A DNA stretch of 64,000 bases from Sepioteuthis lessoniana (Eukaryota > Mollusca > Cephalopoda > Myopsida > Loliginidae). Location: positions 61,459,702 to 61,523,701 of the forward strand of contig OY757904.1 in the NCBI GenBank assembly GCA_963585895.1, read 5' to 3'. This document shows, one piece after another, positions 42,431-54,379 of the stretch (position 1 is the stretch's first letter; each line of letters starts with the position of its first letter). The notes below the pieces were generated by a model. That model was not told the origin of the DNA. It ran no database searches and saw only the letters and a program-made list of their open reading frames with translations. A program made the position numbers and the translations under genes.

Positions 42431-43774
42431 ATCAAAGCAGATATTGCCACAGAAAATAGAAAAAGCGAGCCAAATTATTTTTGGTTGAAATCTTCCTTTC
42501 CCATTAATGCTCTTGCATAAGGCTTGCAACCTCGTCATTGTTAAAAGGGAATGTTATTGTTATTGTCATTCTATATCCAAATAAAACCGGTTGCATTTTT
42601 CTTGTGCAGTCAGGGATTTCTTTCCCCCGCCTCTATTAAGGCGATATTAAGAGCCGTAGTTGAAAAGAAAAAAAAACAAAACAAATTTTCATCGCTTATT
42701 TTCAAAAGTTAATGTTTAGATTTGGATATTTTTATTCTCGACAAGTTAACATGAGAAATTTACTCAAAATTGCAATAAACTACATTAAATCATGAGTGTT
42801 TTGAAACCTTATTTTTATGAGGGATCTTCAAATGACTTAGAACCGTTTCTTGCGGATTTTGTGTAAATTACTTACTTTGAAATTATTTTCGGTTTATGTA
42901 GGATTCTAGACGTATCTTACAAAGGTACCACTAAATATGGCGAAATTCGAAGATTTTTGGAGAATGCGGCTTGTCTTAGTAATGTTCATAGTAAATTTCG
43001 AATATTGAGATTATTGTCTTTTCTTGTAGAATTTGATATAAAAATGACACCAACTGAAGTGGCTAAATTAGAATATTTGACGTAAAATTGTGGCTTTAAA
43101 AAACACCTGATTTAATGCTATTTGTATAAAATTTTGAGCAAATTGTGCATGTTGATGTTATTGTCTTTTTTTTCTTTTTGCAGAGATGACAAAGGTATTA
43201 ATAAAAGTGACAAAATTCGAATATTTGTGGGAGAATTAAGGTCTGAATTAGCGTTATTTATAGGGTATTTTGAACGTTGTGGCCTTTTTCCGGGGGATAG
43301 TAGTATTCATTTTGCCTCTGAAATGAACACAATTCCCGTGCTTTTAGACCATCTTTACATTCAATATTACAAATTAATTATTATTAAATCTTTACAGAGA
43401 TGGTTTCATTATTCACAACATTTTTAAGTAACCTTAATTGTCTCCACAAATGTAATTGTTTCATCAAATCTAGTCAGCATGATGTGTATTCAAAATTCTG
43501 TTTTAATCCAACCTGGAAATGTTTCATTAGATTAAAACTTGGCATTATTACGAAAATGAGTAATCCAACATGTTTACCGTTAAACAAAAAGTCGTTTTCC
43601 AATGAAATAGATATATAATTACTTAAATATTTTAACTTATTTATTGACAATTACATTCATTTACGTTGTAACTTCCACATCGATTCTTTCAGGGATGAAA
43701 TTCATTAAAATAGAAAATTTATCATTTTGATTTTATTTTCATACAAATCAACTGATATATATCTCAGAATATTT
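42431..43774. other. unassigned AT-rich DNA
   Basis: No gene or repeat recognised. The frames at 43122-43427 and 43400-43618 have no family motif; a host exon cannot be excluded. Confidence 0.35.
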
Positions 43775-43882
43775 AGTTAGTTAAGTTAGCCGACAGTAGT
43801 CGAGGGCAACCCGAAGACTCCCTTGAAACTCGGTCATCCGGACCATTGTCGAATAATCTACCCAATATTCAATGGGCCGGTA
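43775..43882 (-). mobile_element. SINE-C with large internal deletion
   Basis: Reversed 3' end (GTCGAGGGCAACCCGAAG, ACTCCCTT) joined directly to the reversed head (CTCGGTCATCCGGACCATTG, CAATGGGCCGG). The central ~150 bp are missing. Confidence 0.75.
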
Positions 43883-43929
43883 TAATAGCTAATAAATGTT
43901 ATATTTACATCAATGCCTTAGAATACTTT

Positions 43930-44165
43930 AAAACGTTTCACTTGATTACGTTGCTTAATAGCATATCAACCATAGTGGATTATTTAATGCCAAAGCCACC
44001 CTTGGAGAAGAGCTATAGTGGTACTATTTAGTACCTCGCTAGGCGGATTAGGGGGTTGATTTTTACAAGAATATTAATGCGAAATTGTTCATAAAAGCGC
44101 GGCTAAAATTCGAACTCATTTCCTACAATGCAGCAGCCCTGCAAGTTACCTACTAAATCAAGGGA
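43930..44165 (-). mobile_element. SINE-A copy
   Basis: Reversed: TAATAGCATATCAACC, GATTATTTAATGCCAAAGCC, CTTGGAGAAGAGC, GTGGTACTATTTAGTACC; the head half is diverged (CTCATTTCCTACAATGCAG). Confidence 0.78.
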
Positions 44166-46320
44166 CTAATCGCAGTTTTTTTTTCTAAGTAAAAACGAAC
44201 AAACAAATAAGTAAATATGGACATATTTCACATTATGTTTTATAGTTTGGGAGGCTCCCGCTAAAAATATCCACCAATTTTTTTAATACCTACCTGTTTA
44301 TTTTTTTAAACGTTATAGCCGTCTTGTTGAAAGAACAAAAGCTATTAGTTTATTAAATGGACAACTCAAACTAAGACTTGGAAACCTTCTAAGATTTGCT
44401 TAGTTAAGCACAAGTCTCGGAGTTTCGACACATTGAATTGCTGATTTGTAGAATAGATACTACAGCTATTTTTCATCCACATTTACTCACTCAGCTTAAT
44501 ATTCATTCGCGCCTCCATATAAACATTCGACAAGAATCATGTTTACACTTCAATACACCCACTTAAATAAAAAGTGATCAGACTACGTTAATCCCATGAG
44601 AGCAGAAGTAAACTTCTTCAGCCTTACCAAAACAAAAATGCAAATACCCTTAGCTCGCACTCTTGTAAAGACAAAGTATCTCATTGGTCGAACTAAACTG
44701 ATATACTTGATTACAAGTCAAATCTATCTTATTCAAAGTAATTCCCTTGGGAAGTGACATACCAATGAAGACGTTGTTGTCAGTCAACAGAGGTAGAAAT
44801 TCTCTGTTGATACGGTATTTGTCGCACGCCCCACTAAACGGACGAGTGTGGCACAAGACCTTTTTTTAAGGTGGGTCTGGAGGCTGGGCCGTAGCCCAGA
44901 AAAGCCTGGCATTTCCAAAAACGCCTCTGGCCTCGTCGGCATTCCCCTAAATAGGGGCACCTCAGGCGTGAAGCGATAAACCTAGCTCACCCAAGGAGGG
45001 TTAGAGCCTGTGGGAGGACGGCCTCCGGAGAGTCGGGGTATGTCAGTCCAGAGACATGATACACCGGACTAGATCTGTGACGCAGATACCACAGCCGGCC
45101 GAAGTGCGTCCCATCAACTGGATCCACCTGATTACAGCTTTCATTTTGAAACCGATATCAAATGGTAACTTGGGAGGATATGATTTTGGGAGTCAGGAAA
45201 TAGTCACGATGACTCAGATCAGAGAAGTAAAGGAACAATATAGTGCCCCAGAAATATTCTTTTTTTTTTTACCAAAATCTCTTTTGACTGAGAGATTTTC
45301 AAGAAAGAAGTGAGACCGATGTTTTTTTTTATTGAAAAATCAAACGATCAATGTTAAATCATCTCTAATCTTTCTCACAGAATCAAATACAATGAGTCCC
45401 CCACTTTCGTCGGATTTGTCTCAGTTCGTAAGTTAACTGGTCGACCAAAATGAGTTTTAACTTCCACAGTTTGAAAAATAACAAAAAATCCTTAAGAAAC
45501 TTTTTCTCCATAAACCTGCGTTAACTTCTCAAAGATTTTTGTCACACTGTTCTGTATTTTGACAGAATTTCATTTTGTGTTTAATTTTTGGGACACACTT
45601 AACCAACTCAACCAATATTCTGGGAAGCAAACATAAATCTGATGTTCTACCTCGTGTTCAAGGTCATAATTCATCAAATAATTTTCGATAAGAGCTGCCA
45701 ACCTGAAAAAAAATGAAAAATCCGTTTCATTACTTTCTAGACAGACCACCTATTTCATTTGCCAATTTGTTGTTTATTTTCTTCTTTCTATTATTCATTC
45801 CTTAATTCTCTTTTCCAAAATCAAGTCTGCACTTTAATGTGTTTACTCCACCCACTTTCCCTCCTCTATCCGCACGACTGCCATATTTATGAGGACAGCC
45901 CGCTAGCCTCAAACGCGTTGATATCGACACCGTCGCTTCCGACCGCCATTTTGAATTTGCGGCGGGAAGTTGCAACTAATTATGCGAAAGCGTTTTAATA
46001 ATGAATCCAACCTGGTAACGTGTCGCTTGAAAAGACCATATCCTACGACATAGGCGCCACTATCAAAAACATCAATAGGTAACTGTCCGTCGTTTTAAAG
46101 AAAAAAACAAAAAACAAAACAAACTAACAAAAAAGAAAACACTAAGCATGAACAATAACAAAAACAGTTGCCAAAACATTAGATAAATATCTGATTGGAG
46201 CCAATATTTGAACTCAAGAAGGTTTTCTATATTTTTCATAATTAAAAAGCCTATTAATCGAATCAAATAGTTGGAGCACATTTCAAAGGAGCCATATCAA
46301 AATTTATGTTCATTACATAA
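44166..46320. other. unassigned DNA with a GC-rich block
   Basis: About 2.1 kb with no recognised gene. 44855-45125 is distinctly GC-rich (GGAGGCTGGGCCGTAGCCCAG, GGACGGCCTCCGGAGAGTCGG) and looks like a repeat 5' or 3' region without a partner in the window. A further GC patch lies at 45880-45960. Confidence 0.4.
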
Positions 46321-46324
46321 ACCT

Positions 46325-46975
46325 TTTCAGCAGTTGGTTGGTTATTTTGTTTAGTGGCATATCAACCCTAGTGGGCTATTCAATGCCAATTCATTTGGTA
46401 CATATGGTTTCATGTATATTGATATATAGGTAGAAATGGTTTTCTTAAAATTGATGTTTTATAATAAGCTGGTAGAATTTTTTAAAATCTATTTCATGTG
46501 CATCAATATATTGGTAGAAATAGTTCAAATTAATTTCATGTGTATTTATATACTTGTAAAAATAGAGTTCATTACATTCATGTGTATTGATAAATTGGTA
46601 AACATAATATTTCGCAACTATTTCTCTCGACGCAATTGATTCGCCTCCCTACCCCATCAACCGCTGCCTTCTAGCACCTTTTGAATAAAAAGTCTTGGTT
46701 GCTTGTTTGGGACTTATAAGGGTTAGCACTGATTATGACCAGCCAATTATACAGATTTGGCCCAAGTCAAGCCTTAAGGGCCAGAGAGGAGTGTTGCAGC
46801 TCACATAACTAATGAGTACCAGGGTTAGAGGACACTTAGCAAACAGGATCCCGTCCTCACGCATTTCGCGTGCCCACTCACGGCCAGCAGATGAATTCAT
46901 CGGGGAGGGTCTTACCCCTTTGCTGATGGGCAGCCGGTGTATTTCAGATCCTCAGCCCACAGGGCGGTTTTCAAC
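46325..46975 (-). mobile_element. composite element K, copy 6
   Basis: Reversed tail at the left (AGTTGGTTGGTTATTTTG, AGTGGCATATCAACCC, GCTATTCAATGCCAATTC). Then a ~40-50-bp minisatellite of a different sequence (ATTTCATGTGTATTTATATAC type, 46400-46620), unassigned sequence, and the end of D (GGAGGGTCTTACCCC, GGGCAGCCGGTGTATTTC) up to 46975. Confidence 0.65.
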
Positions 46976-47159
46976 CGATGTACTTTGCAAATATCTAAAA
47001 AAAAAAATTAACAGCTAAGGTTCTTAGTTTTGATATTCAACGTTATGCCAAACCATCCGTGGTTATTGTATGTTTAAAATGTAAGGAATCACGTACATTG
47101 CACGTTTATGTTAATAAAGTCGTTTCTTAAGAATTTTTTGCAGACAGATATGAGATCGA
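46976..47159. other. unassigned DNA
   Basis: Nothing recognised. Confidence 0.4.
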
Positions 47160-47595
47160 GTTTTTGATCTTATACAAATAATTTGGACACAGGTATTCTT
47201 ATCCAATAGTAAAATTCATACACAATTATATAATTTCAAGTAAATATTCCTACTTAATAATCATTTTTTATACATAGTTTCAAGTAACAAATAATAATAA
47301 TCTTTTGTTAAGAATTATAACTTCAAGTAACTATTTTTAAAACGAATAATTTTAAAACACAATTATTTCACCCATTGATGCAATACTAATAAGCACTATC
47401 ACTCTCGTGAGAGTGATTCCAGGAGTAATGATAATGACAGGATATTCCACACTCCTCCAGGTCTAGATTCTCATCACCAGATGCCTTTTAGTATCATACA
47501 CAGGACACCCTTTTTGCAGGAAGGTGCTTACATCTCGACAAAGCCTTGAGTCGGCTTATTCTAATCACCGCCAACAAGGTCATTAAACCCTTTTT
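47160..47595 (-). mobile_element. composite element K, copy 7, no tail seen
   Basis: Degenerate minisatellite (ATAATTTCAAGTAAATATTCC type, 47190-47370), then D: ATTTCACCCATTGATGC, AGGAGTAATGATAATGACAGG, CTCATCACCAGATGCC, GAGTCGGCTTATTCTAATC. Confidence 0.65.
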
Positions 47596-47624
47596 TTTCT
47601 TCTTGAAGAATGAGGTTTTCCAGT

Positions 47625-47850
47625 TAGGTTAGGATCTTCGATGAATGACATATCTTACTTGATGGATTATTTAATGCCAAAGCGATTCTTCTTGAAGAAC
47701 AATAGTGGTACCATTTAACCCATGACTGGGAGAATAAAAGTATTCATACGTTTCCTGCAGACATATAAAACGCCATAGCGTGACCAGAGTTCGAACTGGC
47801 TTATATACGATATCGCAATGAAGGGCCTTATCCATTAGCTCATTACACTG
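47625..47850 (-). mobile_element. SINE-A copy
   Basis: Reversed: GAATGACATATCTTACTTG, GGATTATTTAATGCCAAAGC, TGGTACCATTTAACCCATG, CAGAGTTCGAACTGGCTTA, TCCATTAGCTCATTACAC. Confidence 0.82.
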
Positions 47851-47949
47851 TATTTTTAATAATGTACTATTCTCTTACAGTAATAATGATTCAAAACTTT
47901 ACCCACTTGGCGATTATGAATTCTTTTGTCACGTGGTCAGCCACTGAGA

Positions 47950-48530
47950 GGAGAGAAATAAAAAAATTTCCCCAACCCCTCCGTGTTTGAATTGACAGGC
48001 CCCAAAGATTGACCGTCAAAAGAGGAAATTAAATGTAGGTCAAGCTATCTGCACCCCATAATACCAACTGGGTGGATAGAGAAGGGGACATAGAGGTCCG
48101 GATAGTAGTCTGAATGAATCGAATGACAAGGTGAGGAAGAAGAAAGAGGCCAAATGATTGGCCAGAACCCTAAAGCCAGAAGTAGCACCCTTTTCGTCAG
48201 AGGAAATAGGAATAAAGAATTCAGGTTTTAGGACGGAGGTCGCCGTGAGAAGACGTGTGATCTGATGCCAAAACTCCAAATGAAGAAGCGGAGCGGAGTT
48301 TCAGGACAGCGGTTGGCGTGACAAGATGTATTGAAACTGTCGCCGAAACTCCGGGGAAGAGCGGAAAGTATCTTGGGCAAGGGGACAACCGGTGCCTTCC
48401 AGCCAAGCTCCACAGAATCCCGCTAGCCCGTGAAAGAAAAGAAATCTCGAAGAAACCCGTCGAAGAAGCTGAGTAAACCTTAAAACCGTTTTCTCCCTCC
48501 GCCCTTCCTAAGTATTGCACTTATATGCTC
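47950..48530 (-). other. unassigned GC-rich block with a 73-bp imperfect duplication
   Basis: A duplicated segment (about 48226-48295 and 48299-48366: GTCGCCGTGAGAAGACG against GTTGGCGTGACAAGATG, and CCAAAACTCC against CCGAAACTCC). On the minus strand a TATA-like GCATATAAGTGCAATAC lies near 48515-48531 at the upstream edge. The minus-strand downstream end (GGAGGGGTTGGGGAAATT) resembles the last bases of the SINE-B tail. Perhaps the 5' region of an unidentified retroelement. Frames at 48040-48279 and 48221-48520 have no known domain. Confidence 0.35.
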
Positions 48531-49574
48531 TCCCACTCAATTTAAAGAAAGAAGCATATAGAGAATTATATGCAAGGAAGAAAAGAAGAGAAATGGAATG
48601 AAAAGATTAATTTCAAAAACTCTAAACATATGAATGGACTTTGCTACCTTTTCAAGGTTCAAGAGAAAAGACAGAAAAGAGAGAAAAGAAAACGAAAGAG
48701 AGACATTTGTGCTTAAGTTTTGTCTGCTGGTAATATAGCCGGCATCTTTAATATTTGCTTGTGTCCGCACGTATTAAAAACTTTGTTATATTCTAAATGT
48801 CTCCTCGTGTCGAAACTTATTCGTTGTGTTGTTTGCCTATCGAGTTGCCTTCTTTTGCATATTCCTTTTCAGCTTCATTCGCTTCGATTTATTCTAGCTA
48901 AATGTCCTATTCGCTTTTAAAAATATTACACGGGAAATTGGAATTGTCGGCTACGATAAATACTAATACTATATCTAAACCTAGAGGTCCATGTCTTCCG
49001 TTAACCTAATGGGTAGGAAGACGAAGTGGCCTGGTGGGTGGGTGTAATGTGAAATATGGAAACCTCTTGCCAGCAGCGGTCAGTCTAGCCCCAAATTAAC
49101 CCCCACATTATCTGCCAGTTCCCATGTGCCCGAAGAAGGAATCTTAACTGGGACTTATTTTGCGAGGGATCAAGTGCCAGACTGCCCCGACTTCACACGT
49201 GCGAAAAATAAACTCCCGTCCTGGGATAAATATTTTAGGCACCGTCACACTTTGAACAGTATCTTTTTTTTTTACTTCTGAAGATTATCTTAAAATTATA
49301 TATTCAACCTTTTCAGACATGGGGATATCCTTTGAAAATATTTTATCCTCAGGGTGGATATTTCTATTTCCCTTGATAGAAATGATGGATTTACGCACGA
49401 AGAAAAGATGACCTTGTTTATTTATTTATTTAGTTGTAAATAAACAAATAGCAGATAAGACGAGAAAATCTTTAATAGCTGAAGATATCTGTTTCTATTT
49501 ATCTGAATGTTCTCTTTCGAGACAACCCCATTTCTAAGTTTCGGTTGACATTTGCCTTAGAATTGCAAATTATA
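48531..49574. other. unassigned DNA
   Basis: No gene recognised. 49010-49240 is GC-richer (GGTCAGTCTAGCCCCAAATT, CAAGTGCCAGACTGCCCCGAC) and probably repetitive, but no second copy was found here. Confidence 0.35.
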
Positions 49575-49950
49575 AGTTATTTATCGCTGCCTCCCATCAG
49601 ACAGGACTTGACACCAGGTCAAAAGCCCGAAGGCCGATTAAAATGGGGATAAAGGAGAGTGGAAGGCCAGGAACGAGCCGCGACTCGAACCCTGCTGGTC
49701 TATGCTGCTCATCGACCCACTAAGTGCAATATGGGTCTAATGAGCAAAGCAATTTCACGAACCCAAATCTGGGTCCGGGCACGTATACCGAGTTATAGCT
49801 TGAACTAGATAGCAAGGTCTAGTGCTATACATAGGAGACAAAGTTTGCAGCTCGCCAACCCGAAGATGGTCCAGCCGAAGCTGGGGGCCTTTCGGCTTCG
49901 AATCTGCCATTGATTTCGATACCCCATCCGGCACGAATGCCAGACGGCCC
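49575..49950 (-). mobile_element. family F element, copy 2
   Basis: Reverse of 38228-38572 with the same order of blocks: ATTTATCGCTGCCTCCCATC, AAAAGCCCGAAGGCCG, GCCGCGACTCGAACCCTGC, AATCTGGGTCCGGGCACG, GCAGCTCGCCAACCCGAAG. It extends about 30-60 bp further at its 5' side (CGGCACGAATGCCAGACGG). Confidence 0.82.
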
Positions 49951-50102
49951 AGCAAAGACCGGGGAAGAATTGAAAATTACAAGATCATTTCATAATTTTC
50001 AATCGGCATCAGGTTATATTCTGTTTTAATATTTGGTCCTTCATATCATTTTCTGAATAATGACGTTACTTTGTGTTATCCAAGTTTTCTTTTTTTAACA
50101 AA
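49951..50102. other. unassigned DNA
   Basis: Nothing recognised. Confidence 0.4.
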
Positions 50103-50348
50103 AGTAAAGTTGGTGACCGTAATCGAGGGCGACCCGAAGGCTCCCTTTTCAATAGTTACTACACCGAGGTGTAGGAGAGGGCACTACTCATTTCCCTTGA
50201 TTGTTCCACTTTACCCTTGATACGTACCTTATATTTCTGAGTGTTAAGCAAGGAGGTATCAAATACCATTTATTGAGTCTTTGGTATGACGCGACCTGGG
50301 ATTGAACCCAGGTCTCTCGGACCATTGGCGAACGCTCTACCCAATAGT
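50103..50348 (-). mobile_element. SINE-C copy, well preserved
   Basis: Reversed: GTAAAGTTGGTGACCG, GGCTCCCTTTTCAATAG, GATACGTACCTTATATTTC, CTTTGGTATGACGCGACC, GGGATTGAACCCAGGTCTC, GGCGAACGCTCTACCC. Confidence 0.9.
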
Positions 50349-50454
50349 TCGAAGCAAAAACAATCTCTCCTACTTGTAATTCGAATTCGGTTCGTCAATT
50401 CTAAATTTTTGCTTTTAACAGTGAAGCCAGTTCCACTGTCACCCAAGGTAGAGG
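50349..50454. other. unassigned DNA
   Basis: Short gap; nothing recognised. Confidence 0.4.
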
Positions 50455-50905
50455 AGAAGTCCTCGTGGTGTAGTTGTTAACGTGCTGGACTTTGACATCG
50501 TAATAAGTGCGTTCGACTTCTAGTCGCCCTATAAAATCCACTCATGGAATATTACCTTTGCGAAAAGCATGAACCCTCTTATTCCTTCAGGAATGTGTTC
50601 AATAGCATTACTACTGTTTTCCTACAAAGAAGGCTTTGGCATTAAATAACCAAGGAAGGTTGATATGCCATTAATCAAAGAAACCAAACCAAACCAAACT
50701 TTGACATCATAGTAAGCGAGTTCGAACTCTCGTCGCGCTAATATGTTCACTTTTGGACTAATACCCTTGAGAAAGATATGATCTTCTTTCTCCCTCTCCG
50801 GCATAGGTTAAATAATATCACTAGTGTTCTTCAATAATTGCTTAGGCATAATATAACTAACTAAGGTTGACATGCCCTTACAAAGAGAAACGAAAGAAAC
50901 AGAAC
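50455..50905 (+). mobile_element. SINE-A dimer
   Basis: First unit 50455-50694: TCCTCGTGGTGTAGTTG head to tail ATATGCCATTAATCAAAG, AAACCAAACC. The second unit starts straight after the tail at CTTTGACATCATAGTAAGCG (lacking the first ~35 bases) and runs to about 50905 with its own tail GGTTGACATGCCCTTAC. The same words CTTTGACATC begin both B-box halves. Confidence 0.82.
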
Positions 50906-51897
50906 TCATGGTATATTAAAGTAAAAAAAATGTTTGGTTTCCCTAATCATACGCATTCTTTCAAAGAAGAAAAAAATTGTATACTGTCTATTACGAAAAC
51001 GCTGATGTAATAACAATTACCAAAACGTATGAAAACAAAAATGTATCGAGAAATTACTGAGCTGATTCTTTTTATCTATCTCGAGGGCACAATTAATCCT
51101 TTCTGGATTTTTCTATTTATAAATTGTTGTGGCAAATATTCCAGCAGTCGAGTTAACAAAGTGATTAGCGTAATTGATGATTTTCGTATGAAGGGAAGGA
51201 AAACACTGAGTCGTTCAAGCCAACGTCGCTTATCAGAAAAGAGGATAAGGATAAGACAGGATAAATTTCTCGATGGCCGACATGCCAAAGAGCATCCAAA
51301 TAATCTAAGAAAGGTATAAGGATATTTCTATCCCACGCGTTATCATGGCAGGGATGCAAGAAGAAAATCACGTTTCGAACGAGTTAATAATCAATATAAA
51401 ATCAGTGGAGTATTGAGAGAGTGGACGGATATTTGGGGTTTTTAAAGTATCATTTCTGATCAGTTCACATTGTCTAAATAGCTATTTACTATTCTGTTTT
51501 TATAAAGTATTCCTTAAACAAAACTGATTGAATTATTTAAATTGATGGAACAATTTTTCTCCAGCATGGAATGATCAAGTAATTGGCATTCCTAAAGCAA
51601 ATAGCAGCCGAAATGTACGTATGCAAATCCGTCTAAAGTTAAAAGATATACAAATCTGTCTACAGTGAAAAGATACTAAGAAAGTAGACGAATTTGTATG
51701 TTTTCGCAGTAGACATATATATATATATATATATATCCGTCTACAGTGAAAAGATATGCGAATCCATTTTCGGTTAAAAGACATTTCTGGTAGACCTTAG
51801 CGAGGTGTCCTGCATGCCTTTGAAAAAGAAAACATGGTTTTAACAAAAGAACTTTCTATTAAAACAATGGAATGGACATTAGAACTCATTCAACAAA
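50906..51897. repeat. unassigned DNA with a small minisatellite
   Basis: 51615-51785 has four or five ~27-bp units (AATCCGTCTACAGTGAAAAGA type), one inverted (51688-51714), and a TA run at 51716-51735. The frame at 51029-51319 has no family signature. Confidence 0.5.
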
Positions 51898-52777
51898 TTG
51901 ACCAGTCGGATGGAGTTGTAGAATACTTACGCAAAACTGAATTGTTTGAAATAGAACTGTTTGGACATTTAAACTGCGAACTGAATTAACTCCCAAGTCC
52001 ACAGGGGCCCGGAGTGGTAGTACCTGAAAGGATCCTATGTATGGGCCAAAAAGAACTAAACTGTGTACTTATACTCAACTGAATTGTTTGAAATATAACT
52101 TTTTTTGACATTTAAACTGCATACTTATGCTAAACTGAACTGTTTGAAATAGAACTGTTTTTAACTAGAACTAAACTTTGTACAAATGCTAAACTGGATT
52201 GTTTGAAATAGAACTGTATTGGCATTCAACTGAAATGTTTTGACGTTTAATGTTTAGTAAACAAAACACTATACTTATACTAAACTGAATTGTTTGAAAT
52301 TTAATTCGGCGTTAAAAGATCAGAAAAAGATGGATATACCATAAAAACCAACCAACCAAACTGTGTACTTATGCTAAACCGAATTGTTTGAAATAGAACT
52401 GTTTTGACATTCAACTGAAATGTTTTGACATTTAATGTTTAGTAAACAAAACACTATACTTATACTGAACTGAATTGTTTGAAATTTAATTCGGCGTTAA
52501 AAGACCCGAAAAGGGTTGATATACCGTAAAATAAAACAACCAACCAAACTGTGTACTTATGCTAAACCGAATTGTTTGAAATAGAACCCTTTATAAGTAT
52601 AAAATGGATAAATCGACTATTTTGACATTTAACGGTACGTAAACATAATTGTACTCATTCTAGACTGAATTTTTTGAAACTTTTATCAAAATGACTTATT
52701 TCGGCGTTAAATGACCCAAAAAGGGTTGATACGGCGTAAAATGAAATAACCAACCAACCAACCAACCATTCAAGAAA
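51887..52777 (+). mobile_element. composite element K, copy 8, with direct repeats
   Basis: K spans about 51898-52766. It starts with the D edge GACCAGTCGGATGGAGTTG, followed by minisatellite (ACTGAATTGTTTGAAATAG type). A D remnant (GGCCCGGAGTGGTAG, GGATCCTATGTATGGGCC) is embedded near 52005-52050. The tail module (TAAAAGACCCGAAAAGGGTT, GATATACCGTAAAAT, ACCAACCAA) recurs near 52301, 52485 and 52690 before the terminal (AACC)n at 52749-52768. Flanked by CATTCAACAAA (51887-51897) and CATTCAAGAAA (52767-52777), 10 of 11 identical. Confidence 0.82.
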
Positions 52778-53784
52778 GTAATCCATTGGGTAGTGTGGCT
52801 AAAGTAGATTTCAGTCAGTTGTGTTTAAAAGTTGGAGCAAATATTAAAACAAATGGGGTTGTTAAATGAAGAAAACTTTCTGGGAGACCGCGAAAGACAT
52901 CAAAAATAGAAAATTCAGAGCAATATGCTATGAAAATAGAAAATGTACAAGAAAACAACGAAAAACAAATGGGTCGAAACAGGAATCAATTTATTTGACT
53001 GTACACTCAGCTATCAAATAAATATGTTTTGTGTCTCATCTGTTATTGTTTTATTTACTGCTAAATAAGAAAAAGCTATGTAAACAGGATCTATGTGCTC
53101 TATATGCATAATTGTTGTTGTTGGTGGTGGTAGGTGATTCATTATTCTTTTTCCGATTCGTGGTTTCTAAGTCTTGGGATAATCTCAAATGACTTGTCTA
53201 TCATTGGAAAAAGCATGAAATTACCGTTCCCATTTGGAAAAATCTGATGTTAATATCTATTACTAGTGCCATGTAACTAGGTACAACTTCTATCATATTA
53301 AACAGGAAATGAGTAAATCTAAGTAGTCCAATTACTTTAAAGATTTATATGAAGGAAACAACATGATAGATTTTAGATCTTGAAATAAATTGATGTTTGA
53401 TTAGTAAGTAAAATGTTTAAAATGAACGTCATAAATCATTCCAGGAAACTTCTATGCTGTGATTTTGGCATCATTGTAACAACAAATCCTTTTCTCCTAC
53501 CGAAATTCTTAACTCCTGTATAACTTTCAACAGAATTGGTAGACTGTTATGAAAATGTTTTTCACTAATATGAGATTTGTTTTTTCAAGGCCAAGAGTAT
53601 TTTACCCTATGCTTGATGCATTGATTGATGTATTGAGTTTAACGGCATGTCACCGCTTCTGGGGTAATTTCATAGATAGACTTTTGGGGGATCATGTTCA
53701 TTGTACTTCATATTTAGATTTTGGTGTAACTGTTTTATAAGACTTTTTTGTACTCGGTCCAACAGAAAATATATACATAATTTT
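52778..53784. other. unassigned AT-rich DNA
   Basis: No gene, RNA or repeat recognised. The frame at 53549-53740 has no motif. Confidence 0.4.
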
Positions 53785-54240
53785 TGAATCGATCTATTTG
53801 ACCCAGGAACGAAACCCTAACAGGTATCACCACTCCGGGTCCGAATGGATTTAGGAATGATGATAATGAAGGGGTACTACACATTCCCTAAATCTTTAAA
53901 ATGGGTGCTATTTAATGTCAGAAAATTACTTTTAGGGATTTACTCTTCTTTAGAGGATACAGTCAGAATTTAGGTTCTTTGATTTAATGGCTTATCAATA
54001 ATCATGGGTTATTTAATGCCCAAGCCATCTAAGTAGAAGAACAGTAGTGGTACTATTAAACTCATAGCTAGGGAAATAAGGGGATTCGTATCTTTTGGAA
54101 GGTTATTAGTCCAAAGGTGAACGTAATAGTGCGACTGCAGTTCGAACTTGCTTACAAAGATATTGCAGTCATGTACGTTAACCACTACACCATGGGGACT
54201 CACCGATACAGTCAGAGTATTCTAAACCCTGTCGACAGGG
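53785..54240 (-). mobile_element. K module D interrupted by a SINE-A
   Basis: D left part 53785-53969 (ATTTGACCCAGGAACG, ATGAAGGGGTACTACAC), SINE in the middle, D right part 54219-54240 (ATTCTAAACCCTGTCGACAG). The right end forms the palindrome CCCTGTCGACAGGG. Confidence 0.82.
53956..54218 (-). mobile_element. SINE-A inserted in K module D, 14-bp TSD
   Basis: SINE 53970-54204, reversed: TTGATTTAATGGCTTATC, GGTTATTTAATGCCCAAGCC, AACTTGCTTACAAAGATATTG, AACCACTACACCATGGGG. Direct repeats GATACAGTCAGAAT (53956-53969) and GATACAGTCAGAGT (54205-54218), one mismatch. Confidence 0.9.
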
Positions 54241-54379
54241 AGATATTTAACAGTAGGTAAATTTACTATCAGTGACTTACAAGATCAGGTTACTAACCAT
54301 AAAGTGAAGACGAAATGCTTCACATATGTTTTTATCATATCAAGAAAAAAATCAAACAAGGTCAAACATAAAGTAAAGT
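54241..54379. other. unassigned DNA
   Basis: Nothing recognised. Confidence 0.4.

Noticed and set aside
51029-51319. 96-residue frame as a host exon
   Set aside because: No family motif, no clear splice context that I could support.
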